Positions 1 to 15,606 of a DNA stretch of 64,000 bases are shown here, piece by piece (the first letter of the stretch is position 1; the number at the start of each line of letters is the position of its first letter). The DNA comes from Psychroserpens sp. Hel_I_66. GTDB lineage: Bacteria > Bacteroidota > Bacteroidia > Flavobacteriales > Flavobacteriaceae. The position numbers and the translations under genes are program-made. The notes below the pieces were generated by a model. It did no database searches and was not told where the DNA came from. It was given only the letters and a program-made list of their open reading frames with translations. The DNA is taken from the NCBI RefSeq assembly GCF_000799465.1, contig NZ_JUGU01000001.1, positions 1,116,001 through 1,180,000 on the forward strand, read 5' to 3'.

Positions 1-1
1 G

Positions 2-586
2 CAATTTGACCAAGATTTAAATGCAGCAATACATATTGCTAAACCATTACAAATCAATAGTATCGTTTTTCCGAAGAATCAAATAAATCCCAACGACGAA
101 TTTGATAAACCTTACCTAGATATTTGTAAAAAATATGGAATAACCAATTTTAGAGGAAAAGAAAAATCGTTTATCTATAATATACACAGTTCAAAAAAAT
201 ATCGTAACCTATTTATTTTCAAAGCATTGAAACCTTTAGATGCTTATTTTAATATTACAGGCTATAACACTTATAATTTAAATGAAGTCAATAAGAATTA
301 CATAATATTTAATATTCCGTCAAGTCGGTTTTTAAGACCTTATAATTTAAAACTTAGATATTTTGAAAGTCTTAAATTGAGGAGAATCAAAAAGGCCATG
401 ACCCATGCAGCAAAAAACAATGAAGTTTATCATTTATGGTGGCATCCTCATAATTTTGGAACACACATTGAAGAAAATTTTAAAAATTTAGAAACTATTT
501 TTGAAACATACCAATCACTAAATAAAACTTACAATTTCAAAAGTGAAACAATGACAGGGTTAACCAAGAAATTGACTTCTAATTAA
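2..586 (+). CDS. polysaccharide deacetylase-like protein, 5' truncated
   Basis: The reading frame is open from base 2 to the stop at 584-586, so the N-terminus lies outside the window; the internal TTG at 227 is not the real start. About 194 residues are visible. The C-terminal part contains the motif LWWHPHNFG followed by a stretch ending in KSETMTGL, which I recognise from polysaccharide deacetylase (NodB-like) proteins of flavobacterial O-antigen and capsule loci, where the His-Pro-His element belongs to the metal site. The stop codon abuts the ATG of the next glycosyltransferase, which fits a surface-glycan operon. The deacetylase assignment rests on family resemblance of the C-terminal half only, since the catalytic N-terminal motifs are not in view. 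Confidence 0.7.
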   Translation, partial: QFDQDLNAAIHIAKPLQINSIVFPKNQINPNDEFDKPYLDICKKYGITNFRGKEKSFIYNIHSSKKYRNLFIFKALKPLDAYFNITGYNTYNLNEVNKNYIIFNIPSSRFLRPYNLKLRYFESLKLRRIKKAMTHAAKNNEVYHLWWHPHNFGTHIEENFKNLETIFETYQSLNKTYNFKSETMTGLTKKLTSN

Positions 587-1726
587 ATGAAAAAAATAGT
601 TAGGATTACCACAATATCAGATTCTTTAAAGGATTTGCTCAAAGGTCAATTAGGTTATATTAATCAATATTATGACGTTATTGGTGTCTCAAGTGATGGA
701 GAATCACTAGCTCAAACAAGAGAAAATGAAGGTATTAGAACAGAGGTCGTAGAAATGACGAGAACCATCTCCCCAATTCAAGATATTAAAGCTGTTTATA
801 AATTATATAAATTTCTTCGGAAAGAAAAACCACACATCGTTCATACACATACCCCAAAAGCTGGTATTATTGGAATGTTAGCTGCTAAACTAGCGGGTGT
901 TAAACATCGTTTTCATACCGTTGCAGGTATGCCTCTATTAGTCGCCACTGGAACTAAAAGAATAATTTTAAACCAAGTTGAAAAACTGACCTATAGTTGT
1001 GCGACCAAAGTATTTCCAAATTCCTTTGGTCTAAAAGAAATAATTTTGAATGAAGGTTTTACAACAGAAAAAAAACTTGCGGTCATTGGTAAAGGAAGCA
1101 GTAATGGGATTGATGTAGAGCATTTTAATAGTGATCTATTTACAAAGTCTGATTTGGAAACACTAAAAGCTCAATTAGAAATAACTAAAGAATTTATCTT
1201 TATTTACGTAGGTCGTTTAGTTTCAGACAAAGGGATTAACGAATTAGCAATAGCTTTTAATAATTTTTCAAAAAAATACAGTTCCAAATTAATACTTGTT
1301 GGTTGGCGTGAAACTGATTTAGATCCATTACATCCAACAACAGAAATGATATTGAAACAAAATAAAGACATCATACAAGTTGGTTATCAAAAAGATGTTA
1401 GGCCTTATTTTGCAATAGCCGATGTGCTGGTTTTTCCTAGTTATAGAGAAGGGTTTCCAAATGTTGTATTACAAGCTGGAGCAATGAATGTGCCTAGTAT
1501 TGTTTCTAACATAAATGGTTGCAATGAAATCATAAAAGAGAATGAAAATGGATTAATTATTCCAGTAAAAGATACCAAAGCAATTGAGGGTGCGATGCAA
1601 TACCTTATTGAAAATCCAGAAATCTATCAAACTATGCAAAACAAATCTAGAAAATTAATCGTGGAAAATTACAGACATAAATATGTTTGGGTCGAGTTAT
1701 TGAAAGAGTACCAAAAGGTTAATTAA
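587..1726 (+). CDS. glycosyltransferase, GT4-like (GT-B fold)
   Basis: A 379-residue retaining GT-B glycosyltransferase expected to add a sugar to a lipid-linked glycan at the inner membrane. An N-terminal acceptor domain contains HIVHTHTPKAG, and a C-terminal Rossmann domain contains FIYVGRLVSDKGI and the nucleotide-sugar motif REGFPNVVLQAG. The usual E-x7-E signature has Gln in place of the second Glu; I have seen this form in related Bacteroidota enzymes, so I do not read it as inactivation. The ATG directly follows the stop of the deacetylase with no gap, indicating translational coupling. Donor and acceptor sugars cannot be told from the sequence. About 100 bp with a promoter-like site separate it from the next gene. 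Confidence 0.85.
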   Translation: MKKIVRITTISDSLKDLLKGQLGYINQYYDVIGVSSDGESLAQTRENEGIRTEVVEMTRTISPIQDIKAVYKLYKFLRKEKPHIVHTHTPKAGIIGMLAAKLAGVKHRFHTVAGMPLLVATGTKRIILNQVEKLTYSCATKVFPNSFGLKEIILNEGFTTEKKLAVIGKGSSNGIDVEHFNSDLFTKSDLETLKAQLEITKEFIFIYVGRLVSDKGINELAIAFNNFSKKYSSKLILVGWRETDLDPLHPTTEMILKQNKDIIQVGYQKDVRPYFAIADVLVFPSYREGFPNVVLQAGAMNVPSIVSNINGCNEIIKENENGLIIPVKDTKAIEGAMQYLIENPEIYQTMQNKSRKLIVENYRHKYVWVELLKEYQKVN

Positions 1727-1800
1727 GCTGTTATATTACTAAGATTTCTGAATGAATAAACTAATTTTCACAATTACTATCATGTAAATATAAATTTATA

Positions 1801-1829
1801 CTTGAATAGTCTATATATATTTACCTTTG
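1801..1829 (+). promoter_or_regulatory. putative Bacteroidota-type promoter
   Basis: CTTG at 1801-1804, a 17-nt spacer, then TACCTTTG at 1822-1829, matching TAnnTTTG. It lies about 25 nt before the ATG at 1854. It also overlaps the TTG at 1827, which argues against that TTG being the start of the following gene. Confidence 0.45.
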
Positions 1830-1853
1830 GTATCTATAAAATTGAAAAATATC

Positions 1854-2636
1854 ATGAAAGATTTTATTAAGAAATATGAGGTTTGGATATTTCTAATTCT
1901 TGGTCCAACAATTAATGTTTTTTTTGTGAATGCACGTATTAATGGACTAATGCCTAGTTATATATATAACACGGGGCGATTTTGCGTACTTCTACTATTA
2001 TTAATTATAATTTTAAAAATAACTAGAGGCAATGTGGGCATTATAAACCTGTTTAAGCCCATGTCAAAATGGAAAATCCATCCCAAATGGTATATTCTAT
2101 GTTTATTTTTGGGACCTATAGTCGCCATTGCTGTTTTGTTTCTAAAGAGCATGTATTATGGTGTAGAATATTCTACGTTTATGCAAGTAAGAATGACAAC
2201 CTTTAGAGGATTTGTTGCTTTATTACTCTGGGCTTTTTTAGGAGAGGTTGTTTGGGTAAGCTACTGCATACGCGAGTTATCAAAAATTACAAAACCATTT
2301 TACGCAGGACAGATTGTTGCGTTCTTTTGGACGCTTTGGTTTATTCCAATTGTTCTTCTTGGTGAGGGCGTATTTCCTGAAATTCCTATTTTATCATTGC
2401 TAATATACGTAATGGGAACTGCAGGTATGTGTGCATTGATTTATGGCAAAACGAAAAGTGGTCTATGTGTCTTACTTTTACAATACATGCTAAATTTAAC
2501 TCTAGCATCATTCCCAATTACTCCTACTAATGGAGGCGCACCTACTTTCACAGCCTTTGCTATACTTTATCTTTTAATCATGTTGAGTTTTGTTTACTTT
2601 ATAAAACCGAATAAAAATTTTATAAATAATAATTAA
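1854..2636 (+). CDS. CPBP-like membrane protein with degenerate active site
   Basis: A 260-residue polytopic membrane protein with about seven or eight hydrophobic segments. Its layout recalls CPBP (CAAX protease/bacteriocin-processing) proteins, but all three catalytic motifs look broken. The EExxxR region reads GEVVWVSY, with the first Glu and the Arg missing. The second motif reads WTLWFIP, where family members usually have His in place of Phe. The third reads LQYMLN, with Gln where a His is typical. If homologous, it is probably not a protease. The ATG at 1854 is preferred over the TTG at 1827, because the latter lies in a promoter-like element. It sits between glycan genes and a methyltransferase, and its role is unknown. 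Confidence 0.55.
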   Translation: MKDFIKKYEVWIFLILGPTINVFFVNARINGLMPSYIYNTGRFCVLLLLLIIILKITRGNVGIINLFKPMSKWKIHPKWYILCLFLGPIVAIAVLFLKSMYYGVEYSTFMQVRMTTFRGFVALLLWAFLGEVVWVSYCIRELSKITKPFYAGQIVAFFWTLWFIPIVLLGEGVFPEIPILSLLIYVMGTAGMCALIYGKTKSGLCVLLLQYMLNLTLASFPITPTNGGAPTFTAFAILYLLIMLSFVYFIKPNKNFINNN

Positions 2637-2660
2637 AAAATGAATTTAATTTGAGTTATT

Positions 2661-3521
2661 ATGAGTAATAATCTAATGTTAAATATTATTAAAAAAATTG
2701 CCAGAACAACTGGAGATATTCTTGTATACTTACTACCCAAGAAAGCAAATAAACTATCAGAAAATAGAATAACATTAATACATAGGAATAAGAAAAACTT
2801 AACCATTACAGAGAGACTAATGCGTTATGCCTTAGTGCAAAAACTTGAAAAGATAGAAGACCACAATACTATTGCAGAAAAGAACCGTGAATTTTGGATC
2901 AATAATACAGCAACGGAATTATTTACTGAAACCGAAGATACTTTTAAAACAGATTTTTTGCCACACTGCTCATTTATCTTCGAAATCCTTAAAAATGAAT
3001 TACAAAAAGAAAAAAATGAGTTCGATACTTTGGTAGAGATTGGAACCGGTAATGGTGATGTACTTAAATACCTGAATGATGAGTTTCCTAAAATCGAAAA
3101 ATTTGTTGGTATTGATCTTAGTCAAAATCAAATTGATTTAAATCGTAAAAAATTTGAAAAAGAAAAAAAATTAGAATTTGTAGCTGCAGATGCAGTACAA
3201 TGGGTGAAATCAAACGGAAAAAGTAATACAATCTTTGTTTCCTCGAGAGGTGTTTTAGAGTATTTTTTAGAGAAAGATTTACAGGATTTTTTAATTGAAA
3301 TCAATCAATTGAGTAACGCCTTTTTTGTGGCAATAGAACCTAATAGCTCAGATCACGATTTTAATACCCATAAACAAACTATGCTTTATGGAAATGAACC
3401 GTCATTTTCTCACAACTATCCTTTACTTTTTAAAAATGCTGGATTTAAAATATGGCATTTCTCTCAACAACCTTGGTTTAATGGAGGTAATATGCAAACC
3501 TTTTTAGGCGCTAAGAGCTAG
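2661..3521 (+). CDS. class I SAM-dependent methyltransferase
   Basis: A 286-residue protein with a class I methyltransferase core in its second half. Motif I, VEIGTGNGDVLKYL, lies near residues 125-138, followed by an acidic strand end in FVGIDLSQNQID and motif II-like FVAADAVQW. About 110 residues of charged, mostly helical sequence precede the core. It lies 24 nt after the CPBP-like gene and 426 bp before the NRPS-PKS gene, all on the same strand. It could methylate a glycan or act as a tailoring enzyme for the assembly-line product; position alone does not decide this. The substrate is not predictable from sequence. Confidence 0.75.
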   Translation: MSNNLMLNIIKKIARTTGDILVYLLPKKANKLSENRITLIHRNKKNLTITERLMRYALVQKLEKIEDHNTIAEKNREFWINNTATELFTETEDTFKTDFLPHCSFIFEILKNELQKEKNEFDTLVEIGTGNGDVLKYLNDEFPKIEKFVGIDLSQNQIDLNRKKFEKEKKLEFVAADAVQWVKSNGKSNTIFVSSRGVLEYFLEKDLQDFLIEINQLSNAFFVAIEPNSSDHDFNTHKQTMLYGNEPSFSHNYPLLFKNAGFKIWHFSQQPWFNGGNMQTFLGAKS

Positions 3522-3947
3522 ATTATCAATCTGTTTTAAACTGATGCCTTTTTAATATCTCAAATTGAATTATTGATTTAAAACCTTTCCGAGAATAAAA
3601 TTTTATTTTCAATTATTAGATTATAATTTATCGTTAATATAGATTTAAAAGTTCTAATTTAAAACAAAAACGATAGTATATTGCATTAAATTTGTAATGA
3701 CAAATCAATCATATATTGTGAGTCTGATTTTTGATTGTTAATCCTAAAAAAATGCCATATAACTAATTTTTTTTCTGGGATAACAATTTAGCTCTATGTT
3801 TATTATACTTAAAATAAAAGCCCTAAAAATCCCTCATTATTAGATTATTAACATAAAATAAAAGATTTATAGTTTAAAGCTTTTATATATTGTAATGAAT
3901 ATAAATCGTTACAAAAAGAGTATATTTAATATCAACTAATTTGAGCA
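3522..3947. other. AT-rich intergenic region before the NRPS-PKS gene
   Basis: These 426 bases hold no credible ORF. TAAATTTG at 3687-3694 matches the TAnnTTTG element but has no TTTG at the right distance, and TATATTTA near 3920 is a second weak candidate. No convincing terminator hairpin is visible after the methyltransferase gene. The gap probably carries the promoter of the assembly-line operon, but I cannot pin it down. Confidence 0.4.
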
Positions 3948-10595
<6,648 letters not shown>

Positions 10596-10626
10596 TTAAT
10601 CAATAATAAATGGTTTAAAATTTTTT

Positions 10627-13600
10627 ATGAGTCTAACCGAATCAGTAAAACATTCTCATGATCAACAACATAAAAATGTTGCTCATAATCCTTTTAATGG
10701 ACCCACCATTCAAAAAGTAATTCTTACCACGCAATCTCAAGCAGAAATATGGATTGCCTGTAAATTGGGTGGAGACGATGCAAACAGAGCTTACAATGAA
10801 TCTGTTTCTTTGGTTTTAAAAGGTGAACTTAATTTTAGTGCTGTTGATACTGCAATTCAAAAATTAGTTCAACGTCATGAGTCATTAAGATCAATTTTTA
10901 GTGCTGATGGTCGTTTTATGAGTGTTCTGGAATTTAAGCCAGTACATATTGAACACCACGATTTTTCTAAACAAACACCTCCACAGATTGAACAATCAGT
11001 TAAGGAATACGTCGTGGGTGATGCCAATTATGTATTCGATTTAAAAAATGGTCCTTTATTTAAAGTAGGTTTACTTAAAATAAATGACATTGAACACCAT
11101 TTAGTGATCACTGCTCATCATATTGTTTGTGATGGTTGGTCACTTGGCATCATACTTGAGGAAATTGGCGCACTTTATTCAGAAAGTGTAACTGGCAAAC
11201 CACATTCACTCCCTAAAGTGGATGATTTTAGCGAATATGCAGATGAACTGCAATCAAATACAGATAGCGAGACGCAAGAAAAAACCGAAAAATTTTGGAT
11301 CAACGAATATAAAGATTCGATTCCTGTATTAAATTTACCTACAGATTTTCCAAGACCAGAATTAAGAACCAATAAAAGTGAACGTCAAGACTTTTCAATT
11401 GATAAAGATTTACTTGCAAAATTAAAAAAAGTTGGTTTAACATCTGGAGCTAGTTTTGTCACTACTTTGATGGTTGCTTTTGAAATTTTTCTTTCCAAAC
11501 AAACTGGTCAAAATGATATTGTAATTGGTTTACCTGCTGCAGGACAGTCTGTAACTGGTAAAACACAATTGGTAGGTCATTGTGTCAATCTATTGCCTTT
11601 GAGAAGTAAAATTGACGGTAATCAATCATTTAGTAATTATTTAAGGCACAGAAAATCTTTAATCTTTGATGCATATGATCATCAGCAATTAAGTTTTGGC
11701 GAATTATTGCAAAAACTAAAAATACAAAGAGACCCTTCCCGTGTTCCGCTTGTTCCTATAGTGTTTAACATTGATATGGGAATGACTGCTAGTGTTGATT
11801 TTAAAGATCTAGATTATAAGCTCATTAGCAATCCAAGAACTTATGAAACCTTTGAGGTTTTCTTAAACGCAACAGGTTCTCAAGACGATTTTATTTTAGA
11901 ATGGTCGTATAACTCGTCTCTTTTTAAAGAAGCTACGATAAAACAAATGATGGTTTCTTTTGAAAATATCATTAAAAAAATAGTTGATGATAGTAACATT
12001 AAGATTTCAGATATTATTGAAATTGACAACTCAGCTTATACGCTTCTAAATGATACCAAATCGTATTATCCAGAAGAACACTTATCAGACTTACTATCAC
12101 AACAAGCACTAAAATATTCAAATAAAACAGCTCTAAAGTTTTTAGATACTCAAATCACTTATGGAGAACTCGAGCAAAAAGTCAACCAATTATCAAATCA
12201 ACTATCTGATAAAGGTGTTATATCTGGCGATTTTGTTGGCGTTTGTTTACCACGTTCTATTGAGCTTATTATTATTTTAAGAGCAATAATGCAATGTGGA
12301 GCAGCTTACGTTCCTCTGGACCCAAGCTATCCTGTCCAACGATTGGATTATATGATTGAGGATTCTGAGGCTAAATTTTTGATAACCACTAATGAGCTAT
12401 CCAAAACTTTAAACTCTAAAGCTAATTTATTGGTTAAGGATAATTTGTTTTCTTGTTTAGATGAATTTTCAGATCAGCCAATTTCCGTAGAAAAAAACAA
12501 TAGTGATGTTGCTTATTTATTGTACACTTCGGGCTCTACAGGTAAACCAAAAGGTGTTGGAATAACCCATAAAAATATTGTTAATCTGCTCTATAGCGTA
12601 TTGGAAAATCCAGGCGTAAAAGAAACAGACACACTTATTTCTATCACAACTATTTCTTTTGACATTGCCATGGTTGAGCTTTATGCGCCTTTATTAATTG
12701 GTGCAAAATTGATAATAACCAACGAGGAAACCTCAAAAGACACACGTTTATTATTGGATGTGATGATAAAGGAGAAAGTAACTCTAATGCAAGCGACTCC
12801 AACGACTTGGCAAATGTTATTAGACTCTGGATGGAAATCTCACTTGCCAATAAGAGCTTTTAGCACAGGCGAAGCTCTACCATTATCGCTTGCAAAAAAT
12901 ATTCTAAATCTTGTTGATGACCTATGGAATTTATATGGACCAACAGAAACCACTATTTGGTCTGCAATAACTAAAGTAGAAAAAACAGATGAATTGATCC
13001 CAATTGGTCTTCCTGTAGCAAATACACAGTTATATATTGTAGATGAAAACAACAACATGGTCGCGCCAGGAAAGATTGGTGAACTTTGCATAGCAGGTGA
13101 TGGTGTTGCAAAAGGATATTGGAAAAAAGAGGATCTAACCAAGGAAAAGTTTGTAGATAATCATTTTGATTCAAATTCAAATTCTAAATTATATCGTACT
13201 GGAGATTTGGCAAAATTATTACCAGACGGAAATGTACAATGTTTGGGTAGAATTGACCACCAAATTAAAATAAGAGGTCAGCGTATTGAATTGGGTGAAA
13301 TTGAGCAAGCGCTAGACGGTTTGCAAGGCGTACAGTCATCTGTTGTATTACTTAATGGTGACCTTTTAGTGGCAAATTTGATTACTTCGGAAAAAGAGAA
13401 AAATGCAAATCAAATCGAGCAATGGAAAACGAGCTTAAAACAGCAACTTCCTGCTCATATGATTCCGCAACTATTCAACTTGGTTGGTGAATTTCCAAAG
13501 ACTTTAAATGGAAAGATAGACCGAAAAGCATTGCTGGTAAGTTCAACAACAAACAACATTAAAACTAGTTTTGCTGAACCTTCCACCGAATCGGAAAAAA

Positions 13601-14640
13601 TAATTCAATCTATTTGGGAAGAGTGCCTAGGTTTGGATAATATTGATGTGAATAGTGACTTTTTTGAAATTGGAGGTCATTCACTAGTTGGCGTAAAAGT
13701 TATGGCTAAACTTGAAAAAGAGACGGGTAATAGAGTTCCTTTAGTTGCACTGCTAAAACACTCCACTATTAAAAAATTGGCAGCTTTTATGGATAGCGAA
13801 TTTTTTACTTGGGATTCATTAGTACCTTTAAAACCAGAAGGCTCAAAACCACCCTTATATATTGTGCATGGTGCAAATCATCATGTATTGATTTTTAATG
13901 AACTAGCGCAACAACTAGATAAAGAACAACCAGTTTATGGACTACAATCCAGAGGCCTCAATGGGTTGACAGAACCTCACGATTCCATCCATGAAATGGC
14001 AGCAGACTATATTGAAGAAATTTTAGCCTCAAATCCAGAAGGTCCCTATGCGCTTGCTGGTTTTTCGTATGGCGGAATTGTTGCATACGAAATGGCAAGA
14101 CAATTAAAGGCAAAAGGAAAGGAAGTGACTATTCTTGCACAGTTTGACACTTATGTTTTTCCTGAGTATTACCATAGCAGTCCATCCAAGAAAAAAGTGT
14201 ATTCTATTTTTTATTTAATGGGCAAAGTGGTTTATATCTTTTTAAATATGTTCAGTAATAAAAAGAATTTTATTAGACGAACAGAATTGATAAAACTACA
14301 GCTTAAAGGCTTATACTTAAGACTTAAATATGGAAAAGCCAAACAGTACGAAATGCAATTTAATGTGGCTCTAAAGCTTATGACAAATCATAATATTGCA
14401 ACAAGTAAATACACCATTGTACCTCAAGATATTGTTATTGATTTGTTTAGGGCCAAAGAAGAAGTGAATTTTGTACATGACCAGAAGTTTTTAGGCTGGA
14501 AAAAAATGGCAGAAAAAGGTATTCGTAGGCATATAGTACCAGGAAACCATGTGGATATGTTTGAAAAACAAAATGCTACAGAGTTTGCAAGAAGTTTACA
14601 ACATGTCTTAGATAATTATAATTCTCAGCAGTATGAGTGA
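10627..14640 (+). CDS. NRPS: C-A-PCP-TE termination module
   Basis: A 1337-residue NRPS module. The condensation domain (about 30-470) has HHIVCDG at 164-170. The adenylation domain (about 490-970) has LYTSGSTGKPKG near 634, GPTETTIW near 769 and NGKIDRKAL near 960. The carrier protein has GGHSL with Ser1019. The type I thioesterase (about 1060-1337) has GFSYGG with Ser1147, Asp1174 and His1308. All catalytic residues are intact. My reading of the A-domain pocket is D-I-V-Q-F-T-L-I-W-K, related to glycine-type codes (D-I-L-Q-L-G-L-I-W-K) but changed at three positions, so the second amino acid is uncertain. The gene starts 31 nt after the NRPS-PKS gene and overlaps the phosphopantetheinyl transferase by 8 nt, so the three form one operon. 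The thioesterase may hydrolyse or cyclise the product. Confidence 0.93.
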   Translation: MSLTESVKHSHDQQHKNVAHNPFNGPTIQKVILTTQSQAEIWIACKLGGDDANRAYNESVSLVLKGELNFSAVDTAIQKLVQRHESLRSIFSADGRFMSVLEFKPVHIEHHDFSKQTPPQIEQSVKEYVVGDANYVFDLKNGPLFKVGLLKINDIEHHLVITAHHIVCDGWSLGIILEEIGALYSESVTGKPHSLPKVDDFSEYADELQSNTDSETQEKTEKFWINEYKDSIPVLNLPTDFPRPELRTNKSERQDFSIDKDLLAKLKKVGLTSGASFVTTLMVAFEIFLSKQTGQNDIVIGLPAAGQSVTGKTQLVGHCVNLLPLRSKIDGNQSFSNYLRHRKSLIFDAYDHQQLSFGELLQKLKIQRDPSRVPLVPIVFNIDMGMTASVDFKDLDYKLISNPRTYETFEVFLNATGSQDDFILEWSYNSSLFKEATIKQMMVSFENIIKKIVDDSNIKISDIIEIDNSAYTLLNDTKSYYPEEHLSDLLSQQALKYSNKTALKFLDTQITYGELEQKVNQLSNQLSDKGVISGDFVGVCLPRSIELIIILRAIMQCGAAYVPLDPSYPVQRLDYMIEDSEAKFLITTNELSKTLNSKANLLVKDNLFSCLDEFSDQPISVEKNNSDVAYLLYTSGSTGKPKGVGITHKNIVNLLYSVLENPGVKETDTLISITTISFDIAMVELYAPLLIGAKLIITNEETSKDTRLLLDVMIKEKVTLMQATPTTWQMLLDSGWKSHLPIRAFSTGEALPLSLAKNILNLVDDLWNLYGPTETTIWSAITKVEKTDELIPIGLPVANTQLYIVDENNNMVAPGKIGELCIAGDGVAKGYWKKEDLTKEKFVDNHFDSNSNSKLYRTGDLAKLLPDGNVQCLGRIDHQIKIRGQRIELGEIEQALDGLQGVQSSVVLLNGDLLVANLITSEKEKNANQIEQWKTSLKQQLPAHMIPQLFNLVGEFPKTLNGKIDRKALLVSSTTNNIKTSFAEPSTESEKIIQSIWEECLGLDNIDVNSDFFEIGGHSLVGVKVMAKLEKETGNRVPLVALLKHSTIKKLAAFMDSEFFTWDSLVPLKPEGSKPPLYIVHGANHHVLIFNELAQQLDKEQPVYGLQSRGLNGLTEPHDSIHEMAADYIEEILASNPEGPYALAGFSYGGIVAYEMARQLKAKGKEVTILAQFDTYVFPEYYHSSPSKKKVYSIFYLMGKVVYIFLNMFSNKKNFIRRTELIKLQLKGLYLRLKYGKAKQYEMQFNVALKLMTNHNIATSKYTIVPQDIVIDLFRAKEEVNFVHDQKFLGWKKMAEKGIRRHIVPGNHVDMFEKQNATEFARSLQHVLDNYNSQQYE

Positions 14641-15388
14641 GATTTTCTGCGGAAATATTGAAATTATAATTAAAGATTTCCAAACTCTACCTGAAGATAA
14701 ACTAGATTTAAAATTATTTAAAATTCAACTCTCCTCCTATGTTCACTTAGTTTCAGAATTAACAAGTGTTTTAAATTTAGAAGAATTAAAACGTGCAAAT
14801 TCATTTCATTTTGAAAAGGATAAAAACAGATTTATAATCTGTAGATCTATACTAAAATTTCTGCTTTCAAAATTTACTAAAATTTCCTTAAGCCAAATTG
14901 AAATCAGAAAAGACACCAACAATAAACCATATATAATATCTTATGAAGTAATTCACTTTAATGTATCACATTCTGAAGACTTTGTGATTATAGCAATTGA
15001 CAAACAACCTATTGGTGTTGATTTAGAATTTTTAAATAAAAGTTTTGATTTTTCAGAAATATTGCCTTCTGTATTTAACAAAATTGAAATCGATAACATT
15101 TTAAATTCAGAAAATAAACCACATACTTTTTTCACTTATTGGACAAGAAAAGAGGCTGTTGTGAAAGCCACAGGAAAAGGCATGACTGATCATGTTATTC
15201 AAATTCCTGCTTTAGATGGTTTGCATTCTGTAAATCCTAAATTGATTGAAGGCTTTGAGGATTTGAATGTTCTTAGTTTTGATATTAATAAAGATTACGT
15301 AGGCTCAATTGCCTCAAGTAAAGACTTGACTAAAAATAGCCAAATACAAGTTTATGATCTTCCAAAAACTATTGAAGCTTTAAAATAG
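14633..15388 (+). CDS. Sfp-type 4'-phosphopantetheinyl transferase
   Basis: A 251-residue protein that transfers phosphopantetheine from CoA to carrier proteins. Diagnostic motifs are IGVDLE (about 127-132), with the Mg-binding acidic residues, and WTRKEAVVKATGKG (about 169-182). The length fits Sfp/Gsp-type enzymes. Its ATG overlaps the end of the NRPS gene by 8 nt, so it is translationally coupled to it. It is the obvious activator of the three carrier proteins encoded upstream (Ser548 and Ser1548 of the hybrid, Ser1019 of the NRPS). A short TTGTTTT/AAAACAA inverted repeat just after the stop may be a weak terminator. Confidence 0.9.
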   Translation: MSEIFCGNIEIIIKDFQTLPEDKLDLKLFKIQLSSYVHLVSELTSVLNLEELKRANSFHFEKDKNRFIICRSILKFLLSKFTKISLSQIEIRKDTNNKPYIISYEVIHFNVSHSEDFVIIAIDKQPIGVDLEFLNKSFDFSEILPSVFNKIEIDNILNSENKPHTFFTYWTRKEAVVKATGKGMTDHVIQIPALDGLHSVNPKLIEGFEDLNVLSFDINKDYVGSIASSKDLTKNSQIQVYDLPKTIEALK

Positions 15389-15518
15389 TTTTGTTTTTAA
15401 AACAAGTAGTGAAAAAAATTACTCAAATTTTCAATTGAATCAACGTAAATAAGTGTTTTTCATCGTGTTTATTTGGTTTGTTGTACGTTAATCATAGATA
15501 TTTATCCATAAATTTAAC

Positions 15519-15547
15519 TTTGACCTAACCTATAAGTTTTAAATTTG
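15519..15547 (+). promoter_or_regulatory. putative promoter of the sugar-nucleotide/export operon
   Basis: TTTG at 15519-15522, a 17-nt spacer, and TAAATTTG at 15540-15547, lying 60 nt before the ATG of the aminotransferase gene. It fits the Bacteroidota consensus and separates the NRPS operon from the glycan export genes. The rest of the 218-bp gap holds only an AACGTA/TACGTT inverted pair near 15440-15490. Confidence 0.45.
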
Positions 15548-15606
15548 TCCCAAAGATCCCTCGCTAGACAATTTTAATTGAATAGTTTAAACTTGACTAA
15601 ATAATT

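Noticed and set aside
587..1726. Gln in place of the second Glu of the E-x7-E motif as a sign of a dead glycosyltransferase
   Set aside because: I recognise the EGFPNVVLQAG form from related Bacteroidota enzymes; it is probably a subfamily feature.
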